A stretch of DNA of 64,000 nt from Candidatus Phyllobacterium onerii (GTDB lineage Bacteria; Pseudomonadota; Alphaproteobacteria; Rhizobiales; Rhizobiaceae), in assembly GCF_028331445.1 (NCBI RefSeq), contig NZ_JAQMHX010000005.1, positions 372,001 to 436,000 on the forward strand, written 5' to 3'. The first letter of the stretch is position 1, and every line of letters begins with the position of its first letter. Positions 10,531 to 22,018 of the stretch are shown here, one piece after another. A program made the position numbers and the translations under genes. Under the pieces are notes generated by a model. The model had not been told where the DNA came from and made no database searches. It saw only the letters and a program-made list of their open reading frames with translations.

Positions 10531-11313
10531 ATGGCAATTCGCACGCTTATCTGGGGCGAGAACGTCCATGAACAGATCAATAAAACAGTTGCCGAGATCT
10601 ATCCGGAAGGCATGCACAACCAGATCGCCAAGCTTTTGAAGAGCGATACCAACCTCAGCGTCAAAACCACAACCCTGCAGGAGCCGGAGCATGGCCTGAC
10701 GGGCGAGGTGCTGGAAGAGACCGACGTCCTCGTCTGGTGGGGACACCGTGCTCACGGCGACGTTGCCGACGAAATAGTCGAGCGCGTGGCCCAGCGGGTC
10801 TGGGAGGGAATGGGACTGATCGTTCTGCATTCGGGGCATTTTTCGAAGATTTTCAAGAGATTGATGGGATCACCCTGCGCGTTGAACTGGCGCGAGGCGG
10901 GAGAGCGGGAACGTCTCTGGGTTGTTAACCCCGGCCACCCAATCGCCAAGGGATTGCCAGCATTTTTCGAGCTGGAAAACGAGGAAATGTACGGCGAACC
11001 ATTCTCTGTGCCGGAACCATTGGAAACGGTATTCATATCGTGGTTCCAGGGCGGCGAAGTCTTTCGCTCGGGGCTGACCTATCGCAAGGGCGCAGGCAAT
11101 GTTTTTTACTTCCGCCCGGGACATGAGACCTATCCGACCTATCATGATGAAACTGTCGGGCTCGTGCTGCGCAATGCGGTGAACTGGGCGTATAATCCAC
11201 TGCGCTTTCCGAATATTACAGAGGCGCCGAATGTGCCGGTTGAGAAAGCTTTGGAACCTATCACGGCACGCGGCGGCAGTTTGCACGAGTCTGGTGAGGA
11301 AGGCTTTCGTTGA
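10531..11313 (+). CDS. thuA: ThuA trehalose-utilization protein
   Basis: 260 residues of the ThuA family, which has a class I glutamine-amidotransferase-like fold. The N-terminus [15 protein letters not shown] and the segment [16 protein letters not shown] are family landmarks. ThuA and ThuB act together in rhizobia to oxidise trehalose and related disaccharides to 3-keto derivatives (established for S. meliloti and Agrobacterium). The frame is open from 10495, but the ATG at 10531 follows AAGGAAAG and gives the conserved start. Its stop overlaps the thuB ATG by one base. Confidence 0.93.
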   Translation: MAIRTLIWGENVHEQINKTVAEIYPEGMHNQIAKLLKSDTNLSVKTTTLQEPEHGLTGEVLEETDVLVWWGHRAHGDVADEIVERVAQRVWEGMGLIVLHSGHFSKIFKRLMGSPCALNWREAGERERLWVVNPGHPIAKGLPAFFELENEEMYGEPFSVPEPLETVFISWFQGGEVFRSGLTYRKGAGNVFYFRPGHETYPTYHDETVGLVLRNAVNWAYNPLRFPNITEAPNVPVEKALEPITARGGSLHESGEEGFR

Positions 11314-12368
11314 TGCGTCTATTAATCCTGGGGACTGGCCACATGGCGAGCGCCCACGCCAGAAACTTCATCGATATTGAAGGCGTCGCGTTTGCCGGTG
11401 CGGTTGACGTCGACAAGGGCCGAGCGGAAGCGTTCCGTGACAAATACTCATTCGAACGGGCGTTCACGTCACTTGAGGATGCACTCGCCTGGGGGGAGTT
11501 CGATGCCGTCGCCAATGTAACCCCCGACAGCGCGCATCACTCCACGACAATGCAATGTCTTGCCGCCGGCAAGCACGTCTTTTGCGAAAAACCTCTGGCA
11601 ACTAACTATCATGACGCCATGGAAATGGCCGAGACGGCCGAAAACGCCAATCTGGTCGGCATGGTCAACCTGACCTATCGCAATGTCGCACAGCTGCAAA
11701 CTGCCCGCCGGCTGGTGACAAGCGGCCAGATCGGCAAGATCAGGCATGTCGAGGCGTCCTACCTCCAAAGCTGGCTCGTATCAAAAGTCTGGGGCGATTG
11801 GCGCACGGAAAGCCAGTGGCTGTGGCGCTTGTCGAAACAACATGGCTCCAACGGCACCCTCGGCGATGTGGGCGTCCACATTCTCGATTTCGTGGTCTAC
11901 GCTACCGACACGGAAATCGACGAGGTTTTCTGCCGTCTGAAAGCTTTTGACAAAGCCGACGGGAACAGGATCGGCGAATATCAACTTGATGCCAATGACA
12001 GTTTTACCATGACGGTGAGCTTCACCAATGGTGCCTTGGGCGTCGTGCATTCAAGTCGTTGGGCCACCGGACACGTCAATGAATTGCGTTTGCGTGTCTA
12101 TGGCGACAAGGGTTCATTTGAAATCCAGCATCGCCATGACGGATCCAAGCTCTTCGTTTGCCTTGGCGACGATATCGAGACGGCGATCTGGAAGGAAATC
12201 GATGTCGAGCCGGTGCCGACCAATTACCAACGCTTTGTCGAAGCCGTGGGGCAGGGACGAACGCTCGAACCGTCATTCCGTCACGCGGCCAAATTGCAGA
12301 AGGCAATCGACCTTGCTACCGTCACCGAAGTCGACCGCAAGGAACACCGTCTCGAAGGATCAGCCTAG
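11313..12368 (+). CDS. thuB: ThuB Gfo/Idh/MocA-family oxidoreductase
   Basis: NAD(P)-dependent dehydrogenase, 351 residues. The Rossmann motif is LILGTGHMASAHA at the N-terminus and the family EKP motif reads FCEKPLATNYHDA near residue 93. A C-terminal GFO/IDH/MocA substrate domain follows. It is the partner of ThuA in 3-keto-disaccharide formation. It closes the thu operon and is convergent with moeA, only 5 bp away, with no hairpin terminator between them. A TTG at 11310 is an alternative start; the ATG is preferred. Confidence 0.93.
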   Translation: MRLLILGTGHMASAHARNFIDIEGVAFAGAVDVDKGRAEAFRDKYSFERAFTSLEDALAWGEFDAVANVTPDSAHHSTTMQCLAAGKHVFCEKPLATNYHDAMEMAETAENANLVGMVNLTYRNVAQLQTARRLVTSGQIGKIRHVEASYLQSWLVSKVWGDWRTESQWLWRLSKQHGSNGTLGDVGVHILDFVVYATDTEIDEVFCRLKAFDKADGNRIGEYQLDANDSFTMTVSFTNGALGVVHSSRWATGHVNELRLRVYGDKGSFEIQHRHDGSKLFVCLGDDIETAIWKEIDVEPVPTNYQRFVEAVGQGRTLEPSFRHAAKLQKAIDLATVTEVDRKEHRLEGSA

Positions 12369-12373
12369 TAGCA

Positions 12374-13582
12374 TCAGCGTAACATCATCACGCTGCATGC
12401 CGATCCCGCCTTGATCGCGGGCGCATGCGGTTCACGGACAATCAGGCCGTTGGCGTCCGCCAAAAACTTCAGCATCGATGAATCCTGCATAACAAAGGGC
12501 GTCGCGATCAGTTGTCCGTTATCGTCTTTGGTGATGCGCGCGCGAACATAATCCTGACGCTGGTCATTGGTGCCCATGTCGGTTCCAAGAACTGCCGAAC
12601 GAAGATCGGGCGCATGGGGCAAGTCGAGCATGGCGTGGATCAGCGGGATGAGGAATATATGCGCGCAAATCAGGCTCGAGACCGGATTGCCGGGCAGGCC
12701 GAGAATTTTCATGTCCTGCAGACGGCCAAACATCAGCGGCTTGCCTGGGCGCAACGCAATTTTCCAGAAATCGAGTTCCATGCCCTTGGCAGCGAGCGCA
12801 GGCTGAACGAGGTCATGATCTCCGACCGAAGCACCGCCAAGCGTGACCAGAATATCTGCCTTGGCCGCCACGGCCTCATCGAGTGCATCGCTCAAGGCTT
12901 CGAGCCGGTCCTCGGCTATACCAAGATCGATCGGCACCCCGCCAGCCAGGCGCACGATCTCTGCCAGTCCATAGCTGTTGGAGGCAATGATCTGATCCGG
13001 CCGATAATTCTCACCTGGGGTGACCAATTCGTCGCCGGTAGCGAGAATGGCCACGCGAGGCAGCCGAACCACTTCAAGCGTTGGATGATTGGCTGCGGCG
13101 GCAAGGGCAAGCGCGGCTGAATCAAGAACGCGCCCCGCCTCAAGCAGCAGATCGCCTTCGTCGAAGTCCAGACCGGCTTTACGGATATTCCTGCCGAATG
13201 TGACGGTTTCTTTGATCTCGACCTGGCGATCTCCCGGAACCGTGTTTTCCTGAATCACGACACTGTCAGCACCCTCGGGAACCGGCGCTCCAGTGAAAAT
13301 GCGAACAGCTTCACCTGCTTTGATAGTGCCGGAAAACGCATGCCCTGCTGCCGATTGTCCCATCAGTTTCAACGTGACTGGAACTGTCGCCACGTCTGCG
13401 GCCTGAATCGCGTATCCGTCCATGGCGGAGGCCGCAAAGGGGGGCTGCTGCCGTTTGGCATGAACATCAGTAGCGAGAACACGGCCACCGGCGGCGGCAA
13501 GAGGGACAAGCTCTGCTTCGAGTTTCTCTGCGCTGGCGAGAATACGCCTCAGTGCCTCGTCAACTGGAAGAAGTCCTGACAT
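12374..13582 (-). CDS. moeA: Molybdopterin molybdenumtransferase
   Basis: Inserts molybdate into adenylylated molybdopterin in cofactor synthesis. The protein is about 402 residues. Family landmarks are PPFAASAMDGYAI, PVPEGADSVV, the glycine-rich VTLGGASVGDHDLV, and LPGNPVSSL. The ATG at 13582 follows GAGAGA and begins MSGLLPVDEAL. An ATG at 13594 would overlap moaC by 11 bp. It is last in the trpD-trpC-moaC-moeA run. Confidence 0.95.
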   Translation of the reverse strand: MSGLLPVDEALRRILASAEKLEAELVPLAAAGGRVLATDVHAKRQQPPFAASAMDGYAIQAADVATVPVTLKLMGQSAAGHAFSGTIKAGEAVRIFTGAPVPEGADSVVIQENTVPGDRQVEIKETVTFGRNIRKAGLDFDEGDLLLEAGRVLDSAALALAAAANHPTLEVVRLPRVAILATGDELVTPGENYRPDQIIASNSYGLAEIVRLAGGVPIDLGIAEDRLEALSDALDEAVAAKADILVTLGGASVGDHDLVQPALAAKGMELDFWKIALRPGKPLMFGRLQDMKILGLPGNPVSSLICAHIFLIPLIHAMLDLPHAPDLRSAVLGTDMGTNDQRQDYVRARITKDDNGQLIATPFVMQDSSMLKFLADANGLIVREPHAPAIKAGSACSVMMLR

Positions 13583-13583
13583 A

Positions 13584-14075
13584 TTATCTCTCATGTGCTG
13601 CTGACCATGCTCCGGACTTTCCGCCGGTCTTCTGCAGAAGGCGGATATCCTGGATGACCATCGCCTTGTCTGCAGCCTTTGCCATGTCGTAAATCGTCAG
13701 GCATGCCACAGAAACAGCGGTCAGCGCTTCCATCTCGACGCCGGTCTTGCCAGTCAATTTGACCGTTGCGACGACGTGCAGGCCCGGCAACGCTTCATCG
13801 GCATCGATATCGATGGATATCTTGCTCAACAGCAGCGGGTGACAAAGCGGGATCAGATCATGGGTCTTTTTCGCCGCCATGATCCCGGCGATCCGCGCCG
13901 TTCCAATTACGTCGCCCTTGGCGGCATTGCCGGATTTGATAAGCGCCAGCGTTTCCGCCCGCATTTTCACCGAGCCTTCGGCAACCGCCACCCGTTCCGT
14001 ATCAACCTTGGCGCCGACATCGACCATGTGGGCGGCGCCCGTCTCGTCGAGATGCGTAAGCTTGGGTGTTGTCAT
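13584..14075 (-). CDS. moaC: Cyclic pyranopterin monophosphate synthase
   Basis: Works after MoaA to form cPMP from the GTP-derived intermediate. It is 163 residues, the normal MoaC length. The active-site segments [15 protein letters not shown] and [15 protein letters not shown] are present. Its start overlaps the stop of trpC by 4 bp (ATGA), so the two are translationally coupled. Confidence 0.97.
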   Translation of the reverse strand: MTTPKLTHLDETGAAHMVDVGAKVDTERVAVAEGSVKMRAETLALIKSGNAAKGDVIGTARIAGIMAAKKTHDLIPLCHPLLLSKISIDIDADEALPGLHVVATVKLTGKTGVEMEALTAVSVACLTIYDMAKAADKAMVIQDIRLLQKTGGKSGAWSAAHER

Positions 14076-14890
14076 GCCGCGTCTGTCTGCTTGTCCGCAG
14101 TGCCCTGCAATAGTGCTCTCGTGGCCGCCGCCACGTCATCCTGGCGCATGAGGCTTTCGCCGACCAGAAATGTGCCGATGTTGGATTTGGCCAACCGCTG
14201 GCAGTCGGCATGCGTGAACACACCGCTCTCGCTGACCAGAAACTTGCTCGACGGTACCATTTTCGCCAAGCGTTCCGATACGGCCAGGTCCACGTTGAAC
14301 GTGCGCAGGTCACGATTATTGATGCCGAGCAATGGCGAATTCAATTTCAGCGCGCGCTCGAGTTCCGCCTCGTCGTGCACTTCGACAAGCACGTCCATAT
14401 CGAGCGCAACGGCCGTTTCTTCCAACGCACGGGCTACGTCGTCGGCAACGCTTGCCATAATGATGAGAATGCAATCGGCACCCCAGTTTCGCGCCTCATA
14501 GACCTGATAGGTATCGAACAGGAAATCCTTGCGCAGGGCGGGTAGCTTGGTTGCGGCACGAGCGGCTTGGAGAAACTCCGGAGCGCCCTGAAAGGATGGC
14601 GCGTCGGTGAGCACGGAGAGGCACGCGGCCCCACCGGCCTCATAGGCTTTCGCCAAGGCTGGTGGATCGAAATCCGGACGGATCAGGCCTTTCGATGGGC
14701 TCGCCTTCTTGATCTCGGCGATAAGTGCGAACTCTCCGGCGGCGCGTTTCTTCTGCAGGGCAGCGAGAAAACCACGCGGCGCATCCTGGTCTTTTATCTG
14801 CACCTTCAGTTCATCAAGCGTGACACGCACCTTGGCAGCAGCGATCTCCTCGCGCTTATAGGTTTCGATCTTGCGAAGAATATCAACCAT
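14072..14890 (-). CDS. trpC: Indole-3-glycerol phosphate synthase
   Basis: Tryptophan pathway step converting CdRP to indole-glycerol phosphate. It is a TIM barrel of 272 residues. [10 protein letters not shown] near residue 60, [10 protein letters not shown] and LLGINNRDL are characteristic. A TTG at 14896 lies two codons upstream; the ATG at 14890 gives the standard [12 protein letters not shown]. It starts 2 bp after the trpD stop. Confidence 0.97.
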   Translation of the reverse strand: MVDILRKIETYKREEIAAAKVRVTLDELKVQIKDQDAPRGFLAALQKKRAAGEFALIAEIKKASPSKGLIRPDFDPPALAKAYEAGGAACLSVLTDAPSFQGAPEFLQAARAATKLPALRKDFLFDTYQVYEARNWGADCILIIMASVADDVARALEETAVALDMDVLVEVHDEAELERALKLNSPLLGINNRDLRTFNVDLAVSERLAKMVPSSKFLVSESGVFTHADCQRLAKSNIGTFLVGESLMRQDDVAAATRALLQGTADKQTDAA

Positions 14891-14892
14891 GG

Positions 14893-15912
14893 TCAAAGTG
14901 CCTCGCTATTGGAAACATGAACCAGCTTTTTAAGCACATTTCGGGCAGCACCGCTGTCGATCGAATGTGCAGCCATTTCTAAGCCAACCTTGAGATCGGC
15001 CGCTACACCAGCAATTACAAGTCCCGCTCCCGCATTGAACAGGGTAATGTCACGATAAGCGCCGTGCGCACCGTCGAGTACCGAAAGAAGGGACACCGCA
15101 TTTTCATCGGCCGTACCACCCTTCAAATCCTGCGGATCCACCAGCCGCAAACCAAAGGACTCAGGATCGATCTCGAAAGTGCGAACTTTTCCGTTTTCGA
15201 GCGCCGCCACCTTGGTCACGCCGGCTGTGGTGATCTCGTCCAGACCATCGCCATGCACGACCCATACGGCTTCGGATCCGAGGTTTTTCAGAACATGCGC
15301 TATGGGCTCGACCCATTCAGGTGCGAATACGCCGACAAGTTGACGTTTTACGCCTGCCGGATTCGTCAAAGGACCAAGCAGATTGAAGATGGTGCGTGTG
15401 CCAAGCTCGACGCGTGCGGGGCCAACATGCTTCATGGCCGGATGATGCATCGGCGCGAACATGAAGCCGATCCCGGCCTGTTCAATGCAGGTGGCAATCA
15501 GTTCTGGGCCAATTTCGATGTTGATGCCAAGAGCAGCGAGTGTATCGGCGGCGCCGGAACGCGATGACAAGGCACGATTGCCGTGCTTGGCGACGGGAAC
15601 ACCAGCACCGGCGGCAACGAATGCGGCGCAGGTCGACACGTTATAGGAGCCCGACTGATCGCCACCTGTTCCGACAATATCGATGGCATTCGAAGAGGTA
15701 TTCACCTTCAGCATCTTGGAACGCATGGCGGAAACAGCGCCACTTATCTCGTCGATATTCTCACCACGCACCCGTAGCGCCATCAGCAGCGCACCGATCT
15801 GCGCAGGTGTTGCCTGTCCCGACATCATGATGTCGAATGCCTCGACGGCTTCCTCCTGCGAGAGCGCCTTGCCCGTAGCCGCTATGCCGATGAAACGCTT
15901 TAATTCAGCCAT
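14893..15912 (-). CDS. trpD: Anthranilate phosphoribosyltransferase
   Basis: Transfers phosphoribose from PRPP to anthranilate. It is 339 residues. The PRPP-binding loop is [17 protein letters not shown] (about 78-94), [15 protein letters not shown] follows, and LGPLTNPA is also present. It is preceded by the PpiD-like gene on the same strand, 12 bp upstream, so trp and mo genes may share a transcript with it. Confidence 0.97.
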   Translation of the reverse strand: MAELKRFIGIAATGKALSQEEAVEAFDIMMSGQATPAQIGALLMALRVRGENIDEISGAVSAMRSKMLKVNTSSNAIDIVGTGGDQSGSYNVSTCAAFVAAGAGVPVAKHGNRALSSRSGAADTLAALGINIEIGPELIATCIEQAGIGFMFAPMHHPAMKHVGPARVELGTRTIFNLLGPLTNPAGVKRQLVGVFAPEWVEPIAHVLKNLGSEAVWVVHGDGLDEITTAGVTKVAALENGKVRTFEIDPESFGLRLVDPQDLKGGTADENAVSLLSVLDGAHGAYRDITLFNAGAGLVIAGVAADLKVGLEMAAHSIDSGAARNVLKKLVHVSNSEAL

Positions 15913-15924
15913 TTTCTGTCTGAC

Positions 15925-17814
15925 CTAACGTGCAAGTGCCTGATTGATGACGGTCTGGTTGATGGACACTGGATATACAGTCTGCAATTGCGCGACGAGC
16001 TGGTCGAGCAGATCGTCGGCAATGCGAGAACCGAATGCGTCGCGTTCCACGGTCGTCAGGGTTTCCGGTCCGACATTCGCCGGTTCGATCGACTCTGCGA
16101 CCTTGAAGATGAGTTTCGAGCCGTCGGACGCCGATTCCGTCACACCAACAAGTCCTTCCGGACCATCGAAGACCGATGCAACGCCGCCTTCACCGAGATC
16201 CGTATCCTTGCTCTGGCGCGTAATGCCGCGTTTCGTATCCTTGGTGAATTTGAATTCTGCCGCGATATCGTCGAGCGATGTGCCGCCGGCGACGCGTTTA
16301 CGAACCTCCTCGGCTTTCTCGTTGAGACGCTTTTCGGCTTCAGCCGCCTTCCATGCAGCGACAACGCGCGGCTTTACTTCATCGAGCGGGCGCTCGCGGG
16401 CAGGTGTTACACTGTCGACGTCGTACCATAGATAGCTATTCGTGCCGAGATTGAACGGTTCATTGTCGAAACCGACGTCCGCCTGGAAGACTGCAGCCAA
16501 CTGGTTCTCGTCGAACGGCAGATTGGCAATTTCCTTTTCATCGGCACCATGGCCACTGGAATCGACTGCATCAATCGTTACGACCTTCAGGTTCTGCTTT
16601 GCTGCGGCCTCTGCCATGCTCGCACCGTCAGCCCGCGCATTCTCATAGGCATCATGCACGTCCGCGATCGCGGACGCCGCCTGCGTCAGAGCTATAGTCT
16701 CACGAATATCCTTCTCGACTTCGGTGAGAGGCTTGGTGACTTCCGGGTTGATAGCCGATACGCGAACGAGAACCGGCCCAAATGCACCCTTCAGCACATC
16801 GCTGACACCGTTTGCCTGAAGCGCGAAGATCGGATCGGCAATGGACTGGTCGGGCAGGCCGGTTTTCGGGAATGTGCCGAGGCGGACGTCATCCATGGTC
16901 TTGCCTTCCGACTTGACGATATTGTCGAAGCTGGTTCCGGCTGCGATCTTGTCATGTGCAGCTTTTGCTGCATCTTCATTTGCAAACGTCAACTGTTCGA
17001 TGGTGCGCGTTTCAGGCGTCGAATAGCGCGCAATGTTCTTATCATATTCAGTCTTGATCTCTTCGGGTGTCACCAAAGCCGGATTGGCGATATCCTTCGG
17101 CTCGAGCTTGACATAGCTTACCTTGCGGTATTGCGGCGCGCCGTAAACTTCCTTGTTTGCATCGAAATATGTCTTCAAATCCGCATCGCTGGGATCGGCA
17201 ATGTCGCTCACGAAGCTCTTCGGCATGGCGACGTAATCGATCGTGCGTGACTCGCCCTTATAAAGAGCAACCGCTTTAAGAAGGGTGTCAGGCGCCTTGA
17301 CGCCATCGGCAACGGCTTCGACGATCTGCTGACGGCGAGCGACCTGTGCGCGGTTGTCGAGATAGCTTTGCGGGCTCATACCGGCGTTGCGAAGCACCAT
17401 ATCAAACTGTGCTGGATTGAAGCGGCCATCGGCGCCCTGGAATGCCGGATCTTCAGCGGCGAGCTGTGCCAAACGATCCTTTGACAGGCCGAGCGACATG
17501 GTGCGCGCCTGTTCATCGAGAACCACGCCGGCAACCAACTGGCCCTGCACCTGATGACCAATTCCGATGGCATCCGCCTGCTCGCGCGTGAGGCGCTGAC
17601 CGAAGCGCTGCGATAGCGCAGCCAGTTGGCGGTCGTAGGCCAAGCGGTAATCAACTGGCGATACTTCGGAATGTCCGGCGCGAATGGCTGCACTGCCACC
17701 GATGGCGCCGAGGATCGTGTTGGAAACACCCCATCCGGCAAAGCTGATCACGAGAAGGCCCATGAGCACTTTGACCACCCAGGTCTGTGCAACATTGCGG
17801 AGAGAGTCGAGCAT
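15925..17814 (-). CDS. PpiD-like peptidyl-prolyl isomerase, membrane anchored
   Basis: 629 residues, the usual PpiD size. A single N-terminal membrane segment VLMGLLVISFAGWGV (about 15-29) anchors a periplasmic SurA_N-like chaperone domain (NPAQFDMVLRNAGMSPQSY). A parvulin-type rotamase region lies in the middle and a second parvulin-like region near the C-terminus. The parvulin consensus is weak, as in many PpiD proteins, so the role is probably that of a chaperone for newly exported proteins at the Sec exit. The gene is divergent from tpiA. In related genomes it sits upstream of trpDC, as here. Confidence 0.87.
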   Translation of the reverse strand: MLDSLRNVAQTWVVKVLMGLLVISFAGWGVSNTILGAIGGSAAIRAGHSEVSPVDYRLAYDRQLAALSQRFGQRLTREQADAIGIGHQVQGQLVAGVVLDEQARTMSLGLSKDRLAQLAAEDPAFQGADGRFNPAQFDMVLRNAGMSPQSYLDNRAQVARRQQIVEAVADGVKAPDTLLKAVALYKGESRTIDYVAMPKSFVSDIADPSDADLKTYFDANKEVYGAPQYRKVSYVKLEPKDIANPALVTPEEIKTEYDKNIARYSTPETRTIEQLTFANEDAAKAAHDKIAAGTSFDNIVKSEGKTMDDVRLGTFPKTGLPDQSIADPIFALQANGVSDVLKGAFGPVLVRVSAINPEVTKPLTEVEKDIRETIALTQAASAIADVHDAYENARADGASMAEAAAKQNLKVVTIDAVDSSGHGADEKEIANLPFDENQLAAVFQADVGFDNEPFNLGTNSYLWYDVDSVTPARERPLDEVKPRVVAAWKAAEAEKRLNEKAEEVRKRVAGGTSLDDIAAEFKFTKDTKRGITRQSKDTDLGEGGVASVFDGPEGLVGVTESASDGSKLIFKVAESIEPANVGPETLTTVERDAFGSRIADDLLDQLVAQLQTVYPVSINQTVINQALAR

Positions 17815-17966
17815 TAAAAGTCACCGTATCAGTCGAGAGGCTTAATTGAATCCATAGGGGAATAGCGTCATGGAAGGCTTGTGTCGATTGCTTTATCGAG
17901 TGAATTTGCTACTCAGACAGGCAAATGCCTGAGAAATTGCCAAAACAATCGCCTAAGGAACACTCA

Positions 17967-18731
17967 ATGACCCCAGATGTCCGTCCGCTCGTTGCTGGTA
18001 ACTGGAAAATGAATGGTACCGGAGAGTCGCTCGAGGAACTGCGTATCATCGTCAACAGGCCGAATTCCGCGATCGGCGAGAAGATCGACGCGTTGATCTG
18101 TGTGCCAGCAACGCTTGTCTTCCGTGCTGCTCATTCCGTCGAGGGCGAAGCGTTGAGTATCGGCGGAGAGGATTGCCACACAAAAAAGTCAGGTGCGTAT
18201 ACCGGCTGTATCTCGGCGGACATGTTGAAAGATGCCGGCGCATCCCATGTGATTGTCGGACATTCCGAACGCCGGGCGGACAATGGCGAAACGGACGAAA
18301 TGATCGATGCAAAGGCAAGGGCAGCGTGGGACGCGGGGCTTGTAGCGATTATCTGTATTGGCGAGACAGAAGCGCAGCGCCAGGCAGGCGCTACGCTCGA
18401 CGTGGTTGCTACACAACTTTCGGGTTCGGTTCCTGATGGTGCCAACGCCGACAACAGCATTATAGCCTATGAACCCGTATGGGCCATTGGGACGGGTCTG
18501 ACACCGACCGCCACGGATGTACACGAAGTGCATACCTTTATCCGTTCGGCGTTGAGCACGCGTTTCGGTGGTGAAGGCGCCAAGATGCGCATCCTCTATG
18601 GTGGATCAGTAAAGCCGGCCAACGCGGTGGAGCTTCTGGGGGTCGAAAATGTCGACGGCGCGCTTGTTGGTGGCGCGAGCTTGAAAGCAGCGGACTTCCT
18701 CGCCATCTGTGAGGCGTATCATTCTCTTTGA
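17967..18731 (+). CDS. tpiA: Triosephosphate isomerase
   Basis: Interconverts DHAP and glyceraldehyde-3-phosphate. It is 254 residues. Active-site residues are Lys14 in GNWKMNG, His99 in VIVGHSERR and Glu169 in [12 protein letters not shown]. The phosphate-binding [11 protein letters not shown] is near the end. The frame opens at 17925, but the ATG at 17967 follows TAAGGAAC and matches the family start. The 152-bp gap to the PpiD-like gene must hold both divergent promoters. Confidence 0.97.
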   Translation: MTPDVRPLVAGNWKMNGTGESLEELRIIVNRPNSAIGEKIDALICVPATLVFRAAHSVEGEALSIGGEDCHTKKSGAYTGCISADMLKDAGASHVIVGHSERRADNGETDEMIDAKARAAWDAGLVAIICIGETEAQRQAGATLDVVATQLSGSVPDGANADNSIIAYEPVWAIGTGLTPTATDVHEVHTFIRSALSTRFGGEGAKMRILYGGSVKPANAVELLGVENVDGALVGGASLKAADFLAICEAYHSL

Positions 18732-18843
18732 GCGACGGAAAAACCGCGAAAAGCGCAAGAAAACTGTCACCTGACGGGCTTGGTTTATTGGCCGATACGG
18801 TGTAAAGAGCCGCGTCCGACCCCTAGAAAGCAGAAAATACCCC

Positions 18844-19326
18844 ATGCAAACCGTCGTCATCGTGATTCATCTTCTGATTGTACTTGCCCTTGTCGGGGTC
18901 GTGCTCATGCAGCGCTCCGAGGGTGGCGGTCTTGGAATTGGTGGTGGCTCCGGCTTCATGACGGCCCGAGGCGCTGCAAACGTGCTGACACGGGCGACGG
19001 CGATCCTTGCAACGGGTTTCTTCATTACGTCCTTGGCGCTCGGCATCATGGCCCGCTACGGTGAAAATCCGACTGACATTCTCAACCGTATCCCCACGAC
19101 CACAGGTACTCAGCCCGCAGGCCAGCAGCCTCCGACGAGCGGTGGCATTCTCAACCAGCTGGGTGGCGCTTCGTCCAATAATGCGACGCCGCCTGCCTCC
19201 AATGCGCCGGCAGCCGGTTCGGCAGCGCCAAGTACCACTGCTCCGGCGCCCGAATCGACGCTACCTGCGCCGACAGCTCCGGTTACGCCCGCACAACCGG
19301 CAAATCCGGTCCCGAATTCGCAGTAA
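18844..19326 (+). CDS. secG: SecG subunit of the Sec translocase
   Basis: Inner-membrane accessory subunit of SecYEG. It is 160 residues. Two hydrophobic helices (about 4-22 and 53-72) flank the conserved loop LMQRSEGGGLGIGGG. After residue 80 it carries a long Pro/Ala/Ser/Thr-rich tail with no homology signal. Such tails occur in alphaproteobacterial SecG and roughly double its length. It is followed by a hairpin terminator. Confidence 0.93.
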   Translation: MQTVVIVIHLLIVLALVGVVLMQRSEGGGLGIGGGSGFMTARGAANVLTRATAILATGFFITSLALGIMARYGENPTDILNRIPTTTGTQPAGQQPPTSGGILNQLGGASSNNATPPASNAPAAGSAAPSTTAPAPESTLPAPTAPVTPAQPANPVPNSQ

Positions 19327-19352
19327 TTCGGACCGCTAAATCGTTTGATTGA

Positions 19353-19392
19353 CGGAAGCGCGTAAAATGTGTTGCGCTTCCGCAACCTTTTG
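19353..19392 (+). terminator. Terminator after secG
   Basis: A 9-bp perfect stem (CGGAAGCGC at 19353-19361 with GCGCTTCCG at 19374-19382) and a 12-nt loop, followed by CAACCTTTTG. It lies 27 bp after the secG stop. The T-run is short. Confidence 0.6.
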
Positions 19393-19538
19393 ATGCGAAC
19401 AATGAATCTGTGGTATTCTTCACAGCGATTTGCATTGAGAAGAAACTGGTCTTCGGATATCGCGATATCAGATTGGCCTTGGGGGCCTCGCAAACGCTGC
19501 TGATGGCGTTTTGCAATCTACGCGGGAACTTTAAAACT

Positions 19539-20219
19539 ATGCTGTCACGTCGCTCTCTGCTCATAGGAATGTCGCTCCTGGCCTTGTCGGGCCCGGCATC
19601 CGCAGAACCAATTATCAAAAAAATTCTGAATCCATTCGGGCTTGGCGGCAATGACAAGGCCGACGCTGATGCCCAAGCGGCTGCGCAGCCGATCGAGGTC
19701 GCCGAAGTTCGCAAGCCGGTGCAGTCTGCCAAAGCCAAGAACAAGTACGGGATCGACCCGAAATACATGCCGCAGGACGTCGAGTTCACGGGCTACAAGC
19801 CGGGCACGATCGTGATCGATCCGAAGGCAAAGTTCCTCTACCTCGTCGAAAGCTCGTACACGGCTCGCCGCTACGGTATTGCAGTCGGCAAGGAAGGCCT
19901 TGAATTCAAGGGTACAGCCGTGGTCCAGACGAAACGTGAATGGCCACGCTGGATTCCGACCAAAGAGATGATCGAACGGGAACCTGCCCACTACGCCAAA
20001 TATGAAAACGGAATGGATGGCGGCCCAGGCAATCCGCTCGGTGCGCGCGCACTTTACTTGTCGCAGGGCAACAAGGACACGCATATCCGCATTCATGGGA
20101 CGATCGTGCCGTCGAGCATTGGAAGTTCCGCATCGAACGGTTGCTTCCGTATGGTCAATGACCATGTGATCGATCTTTACAACCGCGTCAGCATTGGCAC
20201 GGAAGTTATTGTTCTGTAA
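19539..20219 (+). CDS. L,D-transpeptidase (YkuD/ErfK family)
   Basis: Exported peptidoglycan cross-linking enzyme, 226 residues. It has a Tat/Sec-type signal MLSRRSLLIGMSLLALSGPASA. The YkuD catalytic motif is present: HGTIVPSSIG with the His, and SASNGCFRM with the nucleophilic Cys. The ATG at 19539 follows CGGGAAC; the longer frame from 19410 would put a non-signal stretch in front. A role in 3-3 cross-links or lipoprotein attachment is inferred from the family. Confidence 0.9.
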   Translation: MLSRRSLLIGMSLLALSGPASAEPIIKKILNPFGLGGNDKADADAQAAAQPIEVAEVRKPVQSAKAKNKYGIDPKYMPQDVEFTGYKPGTIVIDPKAKFLYLVESSYTARRYGIAVGKEGLEFKGTAVVQTKREWPRWIPTKEMIEREPAHYAKYENGMDGGPGNPLGARALYLSQGNKDTHIRIHGTIVPSSIGSSASNGCFRMVNDHVIDLYNRVSIGTEVIVL

Positions 20220-20242
20220 GAACTATTGTTGAATTTGTTGGA

Positions 20243-20272
20243 ACGGCCAGACCTCGCGTCTGGCCGTTTCGT
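20243..20272 (+). terminator. Terminator after the L,D-transpeptidase gene
   Basis: A 9-bp perfect stem ACGGCCAGA/TCTGGCCGT with a 7-nt loop, then TTCGTTT. It lies 23 bp past the stop codon. Confidence 0.7.
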
Positions 20273-20353
20273 TTGGAATGGAAAATGATTGGGGCGGGGA
20301 AAACGGCTTTCGGGCCGAATTTTTTTGTGGCCAAATCACTTGCAAAGGACTAA

Positions 20354-21994
<1,641 letters not shown>

Positions 21995-22018
21995 CAAAAA
22001 TCGTGGGGGCGATTTGAC

